DNA of 64,000 nucleotides from Candidatus Brocadia sapporoensis (GTDB taxonomy: Bacteria > Planctomycetota > Brocadiia > Brocadiales > Brocadiaceae). The stretch is from positions 1-64,000 of the forward strand of contig NZ_MJUW02000122.1 in the NCBI RefSeq assembly GCF_001753675.2. The letters run 5' to 3'. Made by a program: the position numbers and the translations under genes. Below, piece after piece: positions 18,717-27,038 of the stretch; positions within the stretch are counted from its first letter, which is position 1; every line of letters starts with the position of its first letter. The notes under the pieces are model-generated. The model searched no databases, was not told the DNA's origin, and saw only the letters and a program-made list of their open reading frames with translations.

Positions 18717-19397
18717 ATGATACCTATCCGCGACCGAAGTCCGTCGGGAACGTTTCCCTTTGTTACTGTTGGTATTATTCTTGCTAATGTTTTCGTTTTT
18801 CTCATTGAGCTTTCTTTGGGGGGGCAGCTCGAATCTTTCCTGTTTCGATTTGGTGTGGTTCCCGTTAAGGTGTTCTATTCTTCCGAAATTCCTGATTCCA
18901 CGTTAATCAATACCTATTTTCCCTTTCTGAGCTATATGTTCCTTCATGGTGGATTTGTTCATCTGATAGGAAATATGTGGTATCTGTGGATTTTTGGTGA
19001 CAATATTGAGGACCTGCTCGGACGCGCCAGATTCATTCTCTTTTATCTTCTGTGCGGCGTGGGTGCCGCCATCGTACACGTGTTTTTTAATCGTCAGTCC
19101 GGGATTCCCTGCATAGGAGCAAGTGGGGCAATTGCGGGTGTGCTGGGCGCTTATATGGTTACTTTCCCAAGGGCGCGGGTACTTGTCATTCTTCCCCTTT
19201 TTATTTTCTGGGAATTCATTGAACTGCCTGCCATCATTGTGCTGGGCTTCTGGTTCCTTATTCAGTTTTTTGCTGGCACTGCGGCTATTTCCGCTGCACA
19301 GGGAGGAGGTGTTGCATGGTGGGCACATATCGGCGGGTTTATTCTTGGCATAATCTTTATAAAAGTATTTCCGAGACATCGCCATCGTCATCCATAA
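18717..19397 (+). CDS. Rhomboid-family intramembrane serine protease
   Basis: A 226-residue polytopic membrane protein. The family N-terminus MIPIRDRSPSGTFPFVT is followed by TM1 (VGIILANVFVFLIEL), a loop containing GGFVHLIGNMWYLWIFGDN, the catalytic Ser in CIGASGAIAGVLGAYM and the catalytic His in WWAHIGGFILGIIF. These form the Ser-His dyad within the membrane. Typical length. It is 109 bases after the amidase gene and possibly co-transcribed. Substrate unknown. A positively charged tail RHRHRHP ends the protein. Confidence 0.93.
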   Translation: MIPIRDRSPSGTFPFVTVGIILANVFVFLIELSLGGQLESFLFRFGVVPVKVFYSSEIPDSTLINTYFPFLSYMFLHGGFVHLIGNMWYLWIFGDNIEDLLGRARFILFYLLCGVGAAIVHVFFNRQSGIPCIGASGAIAGVLGAYMVTFPRARVLVILPLFIFWEFIELPAIIVLGFWFLIQFFAGTAAISAAQGGGVAWWAHIGGFILGIIFIKVFPRHRHRHP

Positions 19398-19644
19398 AAA
19401 TCTGCCTGTTTGCAAAACCTGATGATAACTTGGGACACGAAATACGCCGGCATGCTTTTTCATAACGCAGTAGAGTCGCAACCAAATCCGATCTATCAAG
19501 GGAGATAAAGTTCTATAGTTCTGCGGGCGTTCTAGTCAAGTTTTAATTTCAAAAAGAAAAAAGAGCAATAAAGTTCTTTAAATATAAACAATTACAGCGC
19601 CATAGCCTAACCCGACTTTCGCAATTCGAGGAGTATGCAAGCTG

Positions 19645-20690
19645 CTAAGCCAGCAAATTCAAGGGGACAAACAAAAAGGTCGGCACTACAGCCCGATCTG
19701 TCCTGATGCATAAAGCTTGGGCAGCGGTTGTCCGGGAAGCGATAACCCCCTTATGCCAAAAGGAGGGAAACACCTTTTCTGTCTGTGTATAGTGGCTCAT
19801 GACAATGTGGCGGCCATCCGTGGTTGGTAAATGAACATCAATCATTTGAATATTCGACATTTTTTCCAAAATGGCTTCGGATATCAGCCCTGCGGCTCGC
19901 CTACGCACAAGATTTCGCAACATGGTGTGGAGACAAAAAGCCAAAAGGGAGACCAAAATATGGGCTTCCATTCTCCATTCCAATTGTTGCCAGAGGGGGC
20001 GGATGGGAAGCGATCCCTTCAAATCCTTAAACGCCTGCTCACTGCGTGTCAAAAGTAGATACGATTTCCAGACGGTTTTAGGCGAAGCGGCCTGCATGTT
20101 GGAACGAAGCCGATAGCGTCCCTCACGCCGTAACGTTCGCCGCAGGCGTTCACGATCCAGGCTGAAATGGAACGTATTCCCATTGACCGGTTCCTGCGGA
20201 TTGGGAGGGGGTAACAATTTAGTTTTTTGAAAAATTCTCTATATGAATAACCTTGTCTCGTAGGGGCAGGTTTGAAACCTGTTCCTACCTGCAGGTAATA
20301 CGTTGTTTTTGTTGAAATATTTTCACGCGGATATTCTCCCGCGTCTGCATTCAGGTCTCTTCGAGCAACGGTTTTTCAACACGCGTCAAGTGTCCCTTCG
20401 GGGTGCTTACCAAATAATCAATCCCTCGTTCACGCATCTTTTCCAAGGTATCCTCCGTTGGAATACCGGGATCCATGAGCCAGGTGCGCCGGAATTTCCC
20501 ATACCGCTTTTCGATCCAATCCAGAAACTCCTCCAATGTTGCCGTGCCTCTTGTATTCCCGGGATATACTTCATAGGCCGCGGAAAATCCTTCCGACGTC
20601 AACACCAACGCTACTCTACCACCTGCACGCAATCCGAACGTTTGTCACAACCGTATCCCAACTGTTTTTTACCTCCCGATCCAGCCGATG
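19645..20690 (-). pseudogene. IS1634-like transposase remnant, interrupted
   Basis: Three pieces of one DDE transposase are readable on the minus strand. Near 20690-20635 there is LGYGCDKRSDCVQVV; after a frameshift 20632-20351 continues ALVLTSEGFSAAYEVYPGNT and WLMDPGIPTEDTLEKM, typical of IS1634. A TGA then interrupts, but the same frame goes on with RENIRVKIFQQK to about 20300. A family A repeat occupies 20211-20300, replacing about 60 expected residues. The C-terminal part (20217-19645) contains FHFSLDRERLRRTLRREG, LLLTRSEQAFKDLKG and RMEAHILVSLLAFCL. The N-terminal part is lost. It is clearly non-functional. Confidence 0.8.
20211..20300. repeat. Element A, copy 4, inside the transposase remnant
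   Basis: It starts with GTAACAATTTAGTTTTTTGA and contains the same central palindrome as copy 1 (GTAGGGGCAGGTTTGAAACC). The left boundary falls exactly where recognisable transposase coding sequence stops. The right end is not well defined, and may be truncated. Confidence 0.55.
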
Positions 20691-20711
20691 GCGGTTCGCT
20701 ATTAAAATATA

Positions 20712-20846
20712 TAGTGTCAGAGCGAAAACTACTAAACAGGTCATTTCGAGCAGAGCAAGAAATCTTTTGTGCATTGAAATTGTAGGGTTTGAAGATTTCT
20801 CCCTTCGGCCGAAATGACAAAAGTATGTGTTTTCGCTCAGACACTA
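20712..20846. repeat. Palindromic element, family B (135 bp)
   Basis: Outer ends are inverted: TAGTGTCAGAGCGAAAAC at the left and GTTTTCGCTCAGACACTA at the right (one mismatch). Inner inverted repeats begin GTCATTTCG (20740) and end CGAAATGAC (20818), and AAGAAATCTT/AAGATTTCT also pair. A half copy of the outer end lies at 274-292. No gene inside; open frames are shadows. Confidence 0.65.
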
Positions 20847-20887
20847 AAGTTTATGCAGTTTGGGTAAAGCATCTCGGTAATTGTGAT

Positions 20888-22063
20888 TTACAATATCCCA
20901 AAACATGAACGCAGCGTTTCTGAGGCTTGACGAATTATATGTAATTTTTGCAGGATAATTTCTTTTGTGTTAACCGGCCGATCGGCAAACGTACCAAAAC
21001 CACAATCCGGATTCAGGTAGATTTGTTTAGGATGACGGTGCTTTATGAGCGATTTAACGTTATTCACGACAAAGTCAACCGTTTCCACTCTGGTCGTGCG
21101 TGGGTCAACAACGCCCAGTCCGATCTCTTTGTCCGGAAGCAAATCAGCAAGCGCATCAATGCTTCCAGCCCTCTCTGTGGCACACTCCAGCACGAATTGA
21201 TGAATATCCATCCGGTTGAAATAGGGAATCAGAGGACTATAGGCGCCCCGGAGCAAGACGTCTTCCCGCTGACTCCAGTTGCCCCGGCAAACATGCAGAG
21301 CCGTCTTCATCTTCCCGCTAATACCTTCTACAACCCGGTTTAGCAGGTCAGCGGCAAAATCCAATTCCTCTTCAGGACTGCTTTTTTCTGACAATGCCGC
21401 ACACATAAAGGTGTGTGTGTCATGAGGTCCTGTAAAAGCCACCTCGGCAAGCACCGGCTCATCGAACTGAATAAACGTGCAACCTGCTTTACACAACGCC
21501 ATAAGTTCTTCCCGGAGAATATCGACGACATCATTTCCTAAAGATACTTTGTCAGGATAAAAATTATAAGACAGGCTTTTTACCCACATAGAACGGGTCA
21601 GGAGATACGGCCCCGGCAGGGTTGTTTTGATGGGCTTATTGGTATGCTGCCTCAAAAACAAATAATCGTTAAGAACTAATGGGTGCTTCCGCTTCAACTT
21701 GCCGGTCACTACCGGATTTTTCAAAGCAAAGGCCGGTACATCCAGGGCATTGAGCAGTCGTTCGAAGGTAGCCTTATCTTCTACATAATTGAGCATTTCC
21801 GTCAGGGACATCAATTGAATGCCATCAATATGCCCTGCGACAAAGGAGTAAAAATTGTCACGGCGCTGCTCGCCATCCGTCACGATATCGACACCTGCTT
21901 CTTCCTGTAGTCTGAGCGCCTCCAGCGTTGCATCACCGACAATTGAATCAAATTCTTTGTCCCCGATCAGACCTTTTTGTCTTCTGCCCAAGGCTTTGAT
22001 AACCGCCTTTGATCGCGGCAAACTACCAACCATAGTAACAGGAAATAATGGAATGTTTAGCAT
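20888..22063 (-). CDS. Core MetE-type (B12-independent-like) methionine synthase
   Basis: A 391-residue protein equivalent to the C-terminal catalytic half of MetE; the N-terminal half is absent. Zinc-site motifs are present: FIQFDEPVLAEVAF (Glu), TALHVCRGNW (His and Cys) and YLNPDCGFGTF (second Cys). The start PVTMVGSLPRSKAVIKAL and GVDIVTDGEQRRDNFYSF are family hallmarks. Stand-alone core MetE proteins are known to make methionine from homocysteine using a methyl donor other than the polyglutamyl folate, in some cases a corrinoid protein; the donor here is unknown. Last gene of a tight operon behind TusA-like, DsrE and TusA-OsmC genes (12-base gap), suggesting coupling to sulfur delivery. 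Confidence 0.88.
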   Translation of the reverse strand: MLNIPLFPVTMVGSLPRSKAVIKALGRRQKGLIGDKEFDSIVGDATLEALRLQEEAGVDIVTDGEQRRDNFYSFVAGHIDGIQLMSLTEMLNYVEDKATFERLLNALDVPAFALKNPVVTGKLKRKHPLVLNDYLFLRQHTNKPIKTTLPGPYLLTRSMWVKSLSYNFYPDKVSLGNDVVDILREELMALCKAGCTFIQFDEPVLAEVAFTGPHDTHTFMCAALSEKSSPEEELDFAADLLNRVVEGISGKMKTALHVCRGNWSQREDVLLRGAYSPLIPYFNRMDIHQFVLECATERAGSIDALADLLPDKEIGLGVVDPRTTRVETVDFVVNNVKSLIKHRHPKQIYLNPDCGFGTFADRPVNTKEIILQKLHIIRQASETLRSCFGIL

Positions 22064-22075
22064 AAGAAAAAGATC

Positions 22076-22816
22076 TTAGACAACTCTCAAATCAACATGT
22101 ACTCCAACCTGGCGGATTAATGTGCTGGTAACAGGTGAGGCAGCTATTGTTTCCTGCAAGATTTGACTTAAAACTTCCTCGTCCGCATCGGATTTGACGT
22201 AAATCGTACCTGTTATCTCTTTCAAACCGCTGTGTCCATTCTGTTCGATACCGAGAAAAACGAAGATGTTATCGATCTGTCCACTTAGAGAAATTTCCAG
22301 TTCATCAACCCTGATATTTTGTCGGGATGCACGAATCTGGAAGCCCATCACCAAGCAGGCTCCGAGAGCGCTTAAGATATACTCAACGGCGCTAGGGGCT
22401 TCATCTTTGACATCAAAACTGGCAGGTTGGCCAACTGCCCAGGAATGGTTGCGACAGAAGACTTTTACCTGCATTCCACCATTCCAGTGAATGCGTGTCT
22501 GCCAGCGGTAGTTACGGGCTTTCTCGTAATCTTCTTCCGCCTTTTTATCATTGTCGCCTTTCCTGATAAAATATTTATAATGTTCGGTACCCGGCTGGCA
22601 GCCAAGATACGGATTTTTCGTCATCCGACACCAGGCAGGCAGGTCTTCCTTAACACTAACCTCCGTACTGCGGATTTCCAAAATCTGGCCATCCGGCACC
22701 TGATGTATTGCCTTGCGAATGAGCAAAAGCAAACCCGAACCACAGTCAAGGTTGCCGCCTTCACAGACATGTGATGTTTCAATGTTGTCTGATAAACGAA
22801 AATCACTTGGTAACAT
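22076..22816 (-). CDS. TusA-like/OsmC fusion protein
   Basis: A 246-residue two-domain protein. Residues about 15-80 are TusA/SirA-like: GGNLDCGSGLLLLIRKAI carries the Cys position normally found as CPxP, and DLPAWCRMTKNPYLG is the second family motif. Residues about 105-246 are an OsmC domain with VKVFCRNHSWAVGQPASFD and ILSALGACLVMGFQI, which supply the two redox Cys of the OsmC/Ohr fold, plus ASPVTSTLIRQVGVHVDLRV at the end. OsmC proteins reduce peroxides or handle persulfides; the fusion to a sulfur-carrier domain favours persulfide chemistry. Six bases from DsrE and 12 from core MetE. Confidence 0.88.
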   Translation of the reverse strand: MLPSDFRLSDNIETSHVCEGGNLDCGSGLLLLIRKAIHQVPDGQILEIRSTEVSVKEDLPAWCRMTKNPYLGCQPGTEHYKYFIRKGDNDKKAEEDYEKARNYRWQTRIHWNGGMQVKVFCRNHSWAVGQPASFDVKDEAPSAVEYILSALGACLVMGFQIRASRQNIRVDELEISLSGQIDNIFVFLGIEQNGHSGLKEITGTIYVKSDADEEVLSQILQETIAASPVTSTLIRQVGVHVDLRVV

Positions 22817-22822
22817 TTTGGA

Positions 22823-23182
22823 TTAATATGTAATACATGAGCCTCCGGTAGTTAAAAATTCAACCACTTTTGCCCCACCAACAATCGTTGCCCCTTTCAC
22901 AAGATTATTCATATCCAATCCCCGTTTCTTAAAACAGGGAGAACAGACCCAAATTTTTCCCTCTGCTTCCACAAAATCAGCCATGAGCTGTTTGAGAGGA
23001 GCAAACCCTTCTTCATGGACATCATCCGCATAGCCATTTGAGGAGAGACGCACGCCTTCCGTAGTCAGAAACACAACCGTTTCAACACCGGATGCGGCTG
23101 AAGCATTTGCGACCACAAAACCGACAGTTGCGTTGTCGGAATTATCTTTCGCATGAGTGATACTAACCATAAATTTTGCCAT
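22823..23182 (-). CDS. DsrE/DsrF-family protein
   Basis: About 119 residues from ATG at 23182, whose first base is the last base of the preceding TAA stop (TAATG), so translation is coupled. It has the DsrE fold signature: FMVSITHAKDNSDNATVGFV, VETVVFLTTEGVRL, and a WVCSPCFKKRGL motif with two Cys, either of which could carry a persulfide; it ends in TTGGSCITY. DsrE-like proteins pass sulfane sulfur to TusA-like carriers; the neighbours on both sides contain TusA-like domains, so a relay is likely. Cytosolic. Confidence 0.87.
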   Translation of the reverse strand: MAKFMVSITHAKDNSDNATVGFVVANASAASGVETVVFLTTEGVRLSSNGYADDVHEEGFAPLKQLMADFVEAEGKIWVCSPCFKKRGLDMNNLVKGATIVGGAKVVEFLTTGGSCITY

Positions 23183-23445
23183 TATGTGCAACCTCCTTTC
23201 TTGATGTAATAATACTCATTGTTTTCACCACAGGGACCAGCAAGAAATACATGCCCCCTCATCCTGCACCAGGACGGAATGTCAGCTTGCGCTCCCGAAT
23301 CAAGGGAACGCACCTTCATTACCTGGCCGTCTTTCAGTAATTTTAACGCCTTCATCAGTGCAATAATTAAATCACCACACCCCATCTCCCCTAAATCAAT
23401 TTCGGCATCAGGCAGAATATTTTTTTGATCATTCGTTTCAGACAT
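23182..23445 (-). CDS. TusA-like sulfur-carrier protein
   Basis: About 87 residues. IDLGEMGCGDLIIALMKAL aligns with the TusA CPxP helix but the residue after the Cys is Gly, not Pro, and DIPSWCRMRGHVFLAG is the second family motif. The ATG at 23445 is chosen; a TTG three codons upstream is also possible. The ribosome site is weak. Its stop overlaps the DsrE start by one base. It likely carries a Cys persulfide between DsrE and the TusA-OsmC fusion. The close match between its C-terminal half and the first domain of the fusion suggests duplication. Confidence 0.83.
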   Translation of the reverse strand: MSETNDQKNILPDAEIDLGEMGCGDLIIALMKALKLLKDGQVMKVRSLDSGAQADIPSWCRMRGHVFLAGPCGENNEYYYIKKGGCT

Positions 23446-23502
23446 AATACGCAAATCAATTTTTCACTTTGGCCGGTATTGAAGACGACCGTCAAACAAA
23501 CA

Positions 23503-23820
23503 TTATCTGCTAAGTATCCTGAGACCAGCCACACCTATGAGAATAAATATAATGCAACAAATACGACCCCAGTCACGTGGCTCGTGAAAGAGAAATATCC
23601 CTGCTAGTACTGTTCCAACACTGCCGATACCCGTCCATATCGCATAAGAAGTACCGACTGGAAGGCTGCGCACTGCGATGCCTAAGAGCACAAAACTTAT
23701 TATCATGGCAAATGAAGTTACCACGGACGGAAAAAACTGTGTAAAACCCTTCGAATATTTGAGCCCAACGGCCCATACTACTTCAAAGACACCTGCTGTA
23801 ATTAGAATAATCCAACTCAT
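23503..23820 (-). CDS. sugE: SMR-family exporter, Gdx/SugE type
   Basis: A 105-residue inner-membrane protein with four predicted TM helices. TM1 contains the essential Glu in GVFEVVWAVGLKYSKGF, the pattern of the guanidinium exporter (Gdx/SugE) branch; TM3 has YAIWTGIGSVGTVLAG. The N-terminus MSWIILITAG is typical. SMR exporters swap protons for guanidinium or quaternary ammonium ions. It is 57 bases upstream of the TusA-like gene and could head the same transcript, but the functional connection is unclear. I did not recognise a guanidine riboswitch in the sequence upstream. Confidence 0.92.
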   Translation of the reverse strand: MSWIILITAGVFEVVWAVGLKYSKGFTQFFPSVVTSFAMIISFVLLGIAVRSLPVGTSYAIWTGIGSVGTVLAGIFLFHEPRDWGRICCIIFILIGVAGLRILSR

Positions 23821-24277
23821 GTTGACCCGTATACAATCCTTATGATGAACAGGGAATAACCTGTCGCCATAAAATTTATTGATTTTATCGCAAGCTGCTA
23901 TTTTATAATTGAAATTTCAATAAATTACAATACTAAATACATTGCCGAATCTTATATTTTTACGTAAGAAAGCACTTTCTCATCCTGTTTAAAAACTCAG
24001 CCATGAGAATGTATCCGAACGGGAAACTTTCCTGTCGTCAGGAAATGATGCCGCTTGTCTTGAGTTCTTTATATTGTTCGATACACGATACGCTAGGGTC
24101 GCCAAAGAGTTTTTTCCCAAATAGAGAACCTTTACGGCATCCCTTTTTCTTTAGTATGTGTCTATAGGGTAGGCCAGCACTATCAGGCTTTTGAAATGAG
24201 CTCCATTAAAACCAAAGATATTCCGGTGATTCTTACCCCAAAATGATCTTTTTTTATCGCGAAATGCGAAAGCCGGA
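23821..24277. other. Intergenic region with a coding-like minus-strand scrap
   Basis: On the minus strand about 24173-24048 reads LPYRHILKKKGCRKGSLFG, then KKLFGDPSVSCIEQYKELK and a stop, without a start codon or ribosome site. It looks like the C-terminal end of a lost gene but I cannot name the family. The rest is AT-rich without visible features; the promoter for the SMR gene is probably within 23830-23960. Confidence 0.3.
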
Positions 24278-25336
24278 TTAGCTCAATGAAGATAAAATAG
24301 AAGGGGTGATTTTATTCAGTGGGACGATCGCATCAACTGCTCCCAATTTGATTGCTTCCTTGGGCATGCCAAATACCACGCAACTTTCCTCATCCTGTGC
24401 CAGCGTTGTAGCGCCTGCTTCTTTCATTTTTAAGAGACCGCTTGCGCCATCATTACCCATGCCTGTCATGATTACACCAACGGCATTGACGCCTGCGTAT
24501 TTTGCGACCGATTCAAATAATACTTCGGCGGATGGTCTGTGACGGCAAACCGGAGGCCCCTGATGTGTTGTTACGAAATACCTGGCGCCGTTTCTTCGCA
24601 ATTCCATGTGATAATTTCCGGGTGCAATCAGGGCCAGTCCGGGAATAATACTGTCTCCATCTCTGGCTTCTCTCACTTCAAGAGAACAAAGAGAATTTAA
24701 ACGGTTAGCAAATGATTTTGTAAATGACTGTGGCATGTGTTGTACAATCAGTATTCCCGGTGCATTCGGTGGCATTTGCATTAATACCTCTTTGAGCGCC
24801 TCCGTTCCTCCCGTAGAGGCCCCAATGGCGACGATCTTGTGCGTACTATTGATCAATGCATGGCTTCTTTGTGTGTTTCTGGCTATAGTATTTTTAGTAT
24901 CAGTATTTTTAAAATATTCCTTTTTTTTAACTTTAACACCTGCTGATTCTTTTATTTTTTCTGCTAATTCGGTTACTATCTCGTTCAGGGTGTGGGATAC
25001 ATCCAGTGAAGGTTTTGCGACAAAATCCAGTGCACCAACTTCGAGTGCCTTTAGTGTGGTTTCACAGCCCGACTGTGTCAGGGAACTGACCATGATGACA
25101 GGTAGAGGATAGTATGTCATTAATCTTTGCAGGAAGGCGATGCCATCCATCCTGGGCATTTCCACATCAAGGGTAATTACATCGGGTTTTAAATTTATAA
25201 TTTTGTCTCTGGCAATAAATGGGTCTGCTGCTGTTCCTACGACTTCGATCCCTTGATCTTTACTCAGTCCGGCAGACAAAATTTTTCTGACAACGGCAGA
25301 GTCATCCACAATTAACACCTTTATTTTTTTTCCCAA
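24278..25336 (-). CDS. cheB: Chemotaxis methylesterase/glutaminase CheB
   Basis: A 352-residue two-domain protein: an N-terminal receiver (KVLIVDDSAVVRKIL, phosphoacceptor Asp in ITLDVEMPRMDG, Lys in VAKPS) and a C-terminal methylesterase with the Ser in AIGASTGGTEAL, the His in IVQHMPQSFTKSF and the Asp in MTGMGNDGASGL. CheB removes methyl groups from receptor glutamates and deamidates glutamines, which resets receptor sensitivity. The start is a TTG, set by an almost perfect AAGGAGGTG four bases before it. It is the last gene of the chemotaxis locus, 93 bases after CheR. Confidence 0.97.
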   Translation of the reverse strand: MGKKIKVLIVDDSAVVRKILSAGLSKDQGIEVVGTAADPFIARDKIINLKPDVITLDVEMPRMDGIAFLQRLMTYYPLPVIMVSSLTQSGCETTLKALEVGALDFVAKPSLDVSHTLNEIVTELAEKIKESAGVKVKKKEYFKNTDTKNTIARNTQRSHALINSTHKIVAIGASTGGTEALKEVLMQMPPNAPGILIVQHMPQSFTKSFANRLNSLCSLEVREARDGDSIIPGLALIAPGNYHMELRRNGARYFVTTHQGPPVCRHRPSAEVLFESVAKYAGVNAVGVIMTGMGNDGASGLLKMKEAGATTLAQDEESCVVFGMPKEAIKLGAVDAIVPLNKITPSILSSLS

Positions 25337-25429
25337 ATTACACCTCCTTCTCGCGTATATCTCCGATCCGGAGATATACGGAACTATAAAGATACAAAGG
25401 ACACGAAGAAGTCAAATTGTCACAATGGC

Positions 25430-26263
25430 TCACTTCTGATAAATTGTTGGTTGTATGTACCGGAATTTGCTGTCTGTACCGGTAAGGCTTTCGGAATGAC
25501 CGATGAAAAGATATCCATCAGGGGCAAGATGTTTATAAAATTTTGATACCAGATTACTCTGGGTTTGTTTATTAAAATAAATCATTACGTTTCTGCAAAA
25601 TATGAAATCAAATTGTCCTTTAAAAGGAAAGGCTTCATCGGTAAGATTAAGCCTTCTGAATACGACCATGTTTCTCACGAAATCTTTTATTTGATAATAA
25701 TCTTTGAAATTATATATTACCTTTTCGAAATAGCTATTTTGCATTTGAATAGGGATTGCCCTTAACCGGTCTTTTGCGTATATCCCCTGCACAGCCTTTT
25801 TTAAAACCCGGGTCGATAAATCGGTAGCCAATATTTTTACATCCCATTCTCCAATTCGTTCCATAAATTCCGCCAGTATCATAGAAATGGTATAAGGCTC
25901 CTCACCCGTGGAGCATCCCGCGCACCATACCCTGATTTTTTTTTCATGGTGTCCCTTTTTTGTTGCTAATAAGACAGGAAGTACTTTTTTCGAAAGGAAT
26001 TCAAAATGCGCCGGTTCCCGAAAAAATTCTGTCAGGTTCGTAGAGATGCAATCAAGCATGCTGATCAGCTCTTCGCCCGTGGTATCTACTTCGGTAACAT
26101 ATTGATAATATTCCTTAAATGAGGTCAGTGATCTTTCCCGTAAACGTTTCATTAAGCGGGATTTCAACAGCTCTTTTTTGGCTGAGGTAAGACTTATTCC
26201 GCTTTCGTTATAGATTAAGCGCTGAAAAAGATAAAATTCCTTATCCTTGATATCAATATCCAT
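25430..26263 (-). CDS. cheR: Chemotaxis protein methyltransferase CheR
   Basis: AdoMet-dependent methylation of chemoreceptor glutamates. The ATG at 26263 has AAAGGAAA eight bases upstream and gives a normal 277-residue CheR: the helical N-terminal domain FQRLIYNESGISLTSAKKEL, SRLMKRLRERSLTSF, then TNLTEFFREPAHFEFL, the AdoMet loop VWCAGCSTGEEPYTISMIL and FDFIFCRNVMIYF. The frame remains open for another 77 residues to 26494; this extension (KISDTDRKNSETRICVDFG and more) is not part of CheR. Possibly it encodes part of a fused or decayed small domain. Confidence 0.95.
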   Translation of the reverse strand: MDIDIKDKEFYLFQRLIYNESGISLTSAKKELLKSRLMKRLRERSLTSFKEYYQYVTEVDTTGEELISMLDCISTNLTEFFREPAHFEFLSKKVLPVLLATKKGHHEKKIRVWCAGCSTGEEPYTISMILAEFMERIGEWDVKILATDLSTRVLKKAVQGIYAKDRLRAIPIQMQNSYFEKVIYNFKDYYQIKDFVRNMVVFRRLNLTDEAFPFKGQFDFIFCRNVMIYFNKQTQSNLVSKFYKHLAPDGYLFIGHSESLTGTDSKFRYIQPTIYQK

Positions 26264-26645
26264 GGGTTGTTTCCTTTGAGGATTTTCAATTATATAATCT
26301 AATAATATTCCTATTTCTGTTGACTTATTAAGAAGGTCTATTCGAGTTTGTTCATTTAGATATTCACAGTAAAAACCAAAATCAACGCATATCCGCGTTT
26401 CGCTGTTTTTCCTATCTGTATCAGATATCTTAATTATAAAAGATGCTGGGCACTGACTATTTTTATATTCTTCGGCAATGTTTGTATAGAACAAACGTGA
26501 CGACCTTCTGGTTTCGCTTGTCAGCGAAAAAAGTTCATCTCCGGGAAAATTCTTTGTCAGGCGGTAAATCTTTCATTGCCAAACAAAATATTTCTCTGTA
26601 GGCAAACAAATCCTTAAAATTATTACTTAGTAATGTATCCACTGC

Positions 26646-27038
26646 CTATTGTCTACTGCCTACTGTATCTTCCTGTTTCTTCGCAAATATATTTTTTATT
26701 GCCGCTACCATACGGTCGTCTTCAAACGGTTTTACTACATAATCTGCTGCACCATGTCGAAGGGATTCCACTAACGAGTCTCGCTGATCAATGGCGGAAA
26801 TCATGACTACCTTTGCCTGTTTATCGAACGCAATGATCTCTTTGAGCCCCTGAATTCCATCCACTTCTGGCATTACAATATCCATAGTTACTGCATCGGG
26901 TCTTAATTCCTTATACTTTTCTAATGCCTCTCTGCCATTGCCTGCTTCTCCCGCGATCTCAAATCCATTTCGTGTCAAAATCTGTCGGATTATCATTCTT
27001 ATGACTTTTGCGTCATCCACCACTAATATCTTTTTCAT
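26646..27038 (-). CDS. cheY: Response regulator CheY
   Basis: A 130-residue single receiver domain: ILVVDDAKVIRMIIRQIL with the acidic pair, phosphoacceptor Asp in AVTMDIVMPEVDG, the switch Ser in VVMISAIDQ and Lys in DYVVKPFEDD. In chemotaxis CheY-P carries the signal from CheA to the motor. It overlaps the stop of cheC by four bases (27035-27038), so the regulator and its likely phosphatase are translationally coupled. Confidence 0.94.
   Translation of the reverse strand: MKKILVVDDAKVIRMIIRQILTRNGFEIAGEAGNGREALEKYKELRPDAVTMDIVMPEVDGIQGLKEIIAFDKQAKVVMISAIDQRDSLVESLRHGAADYVVKPFEDDRMVAAIKNIFAKKQEDTVGSRQ

Noticed and set aside
23821-24100. Guanidine riboswitch upstream of the SMR exporter
   Set aside because: I looked for ykkC-type or paired ACGR-loop hairpins and found no convincing match.
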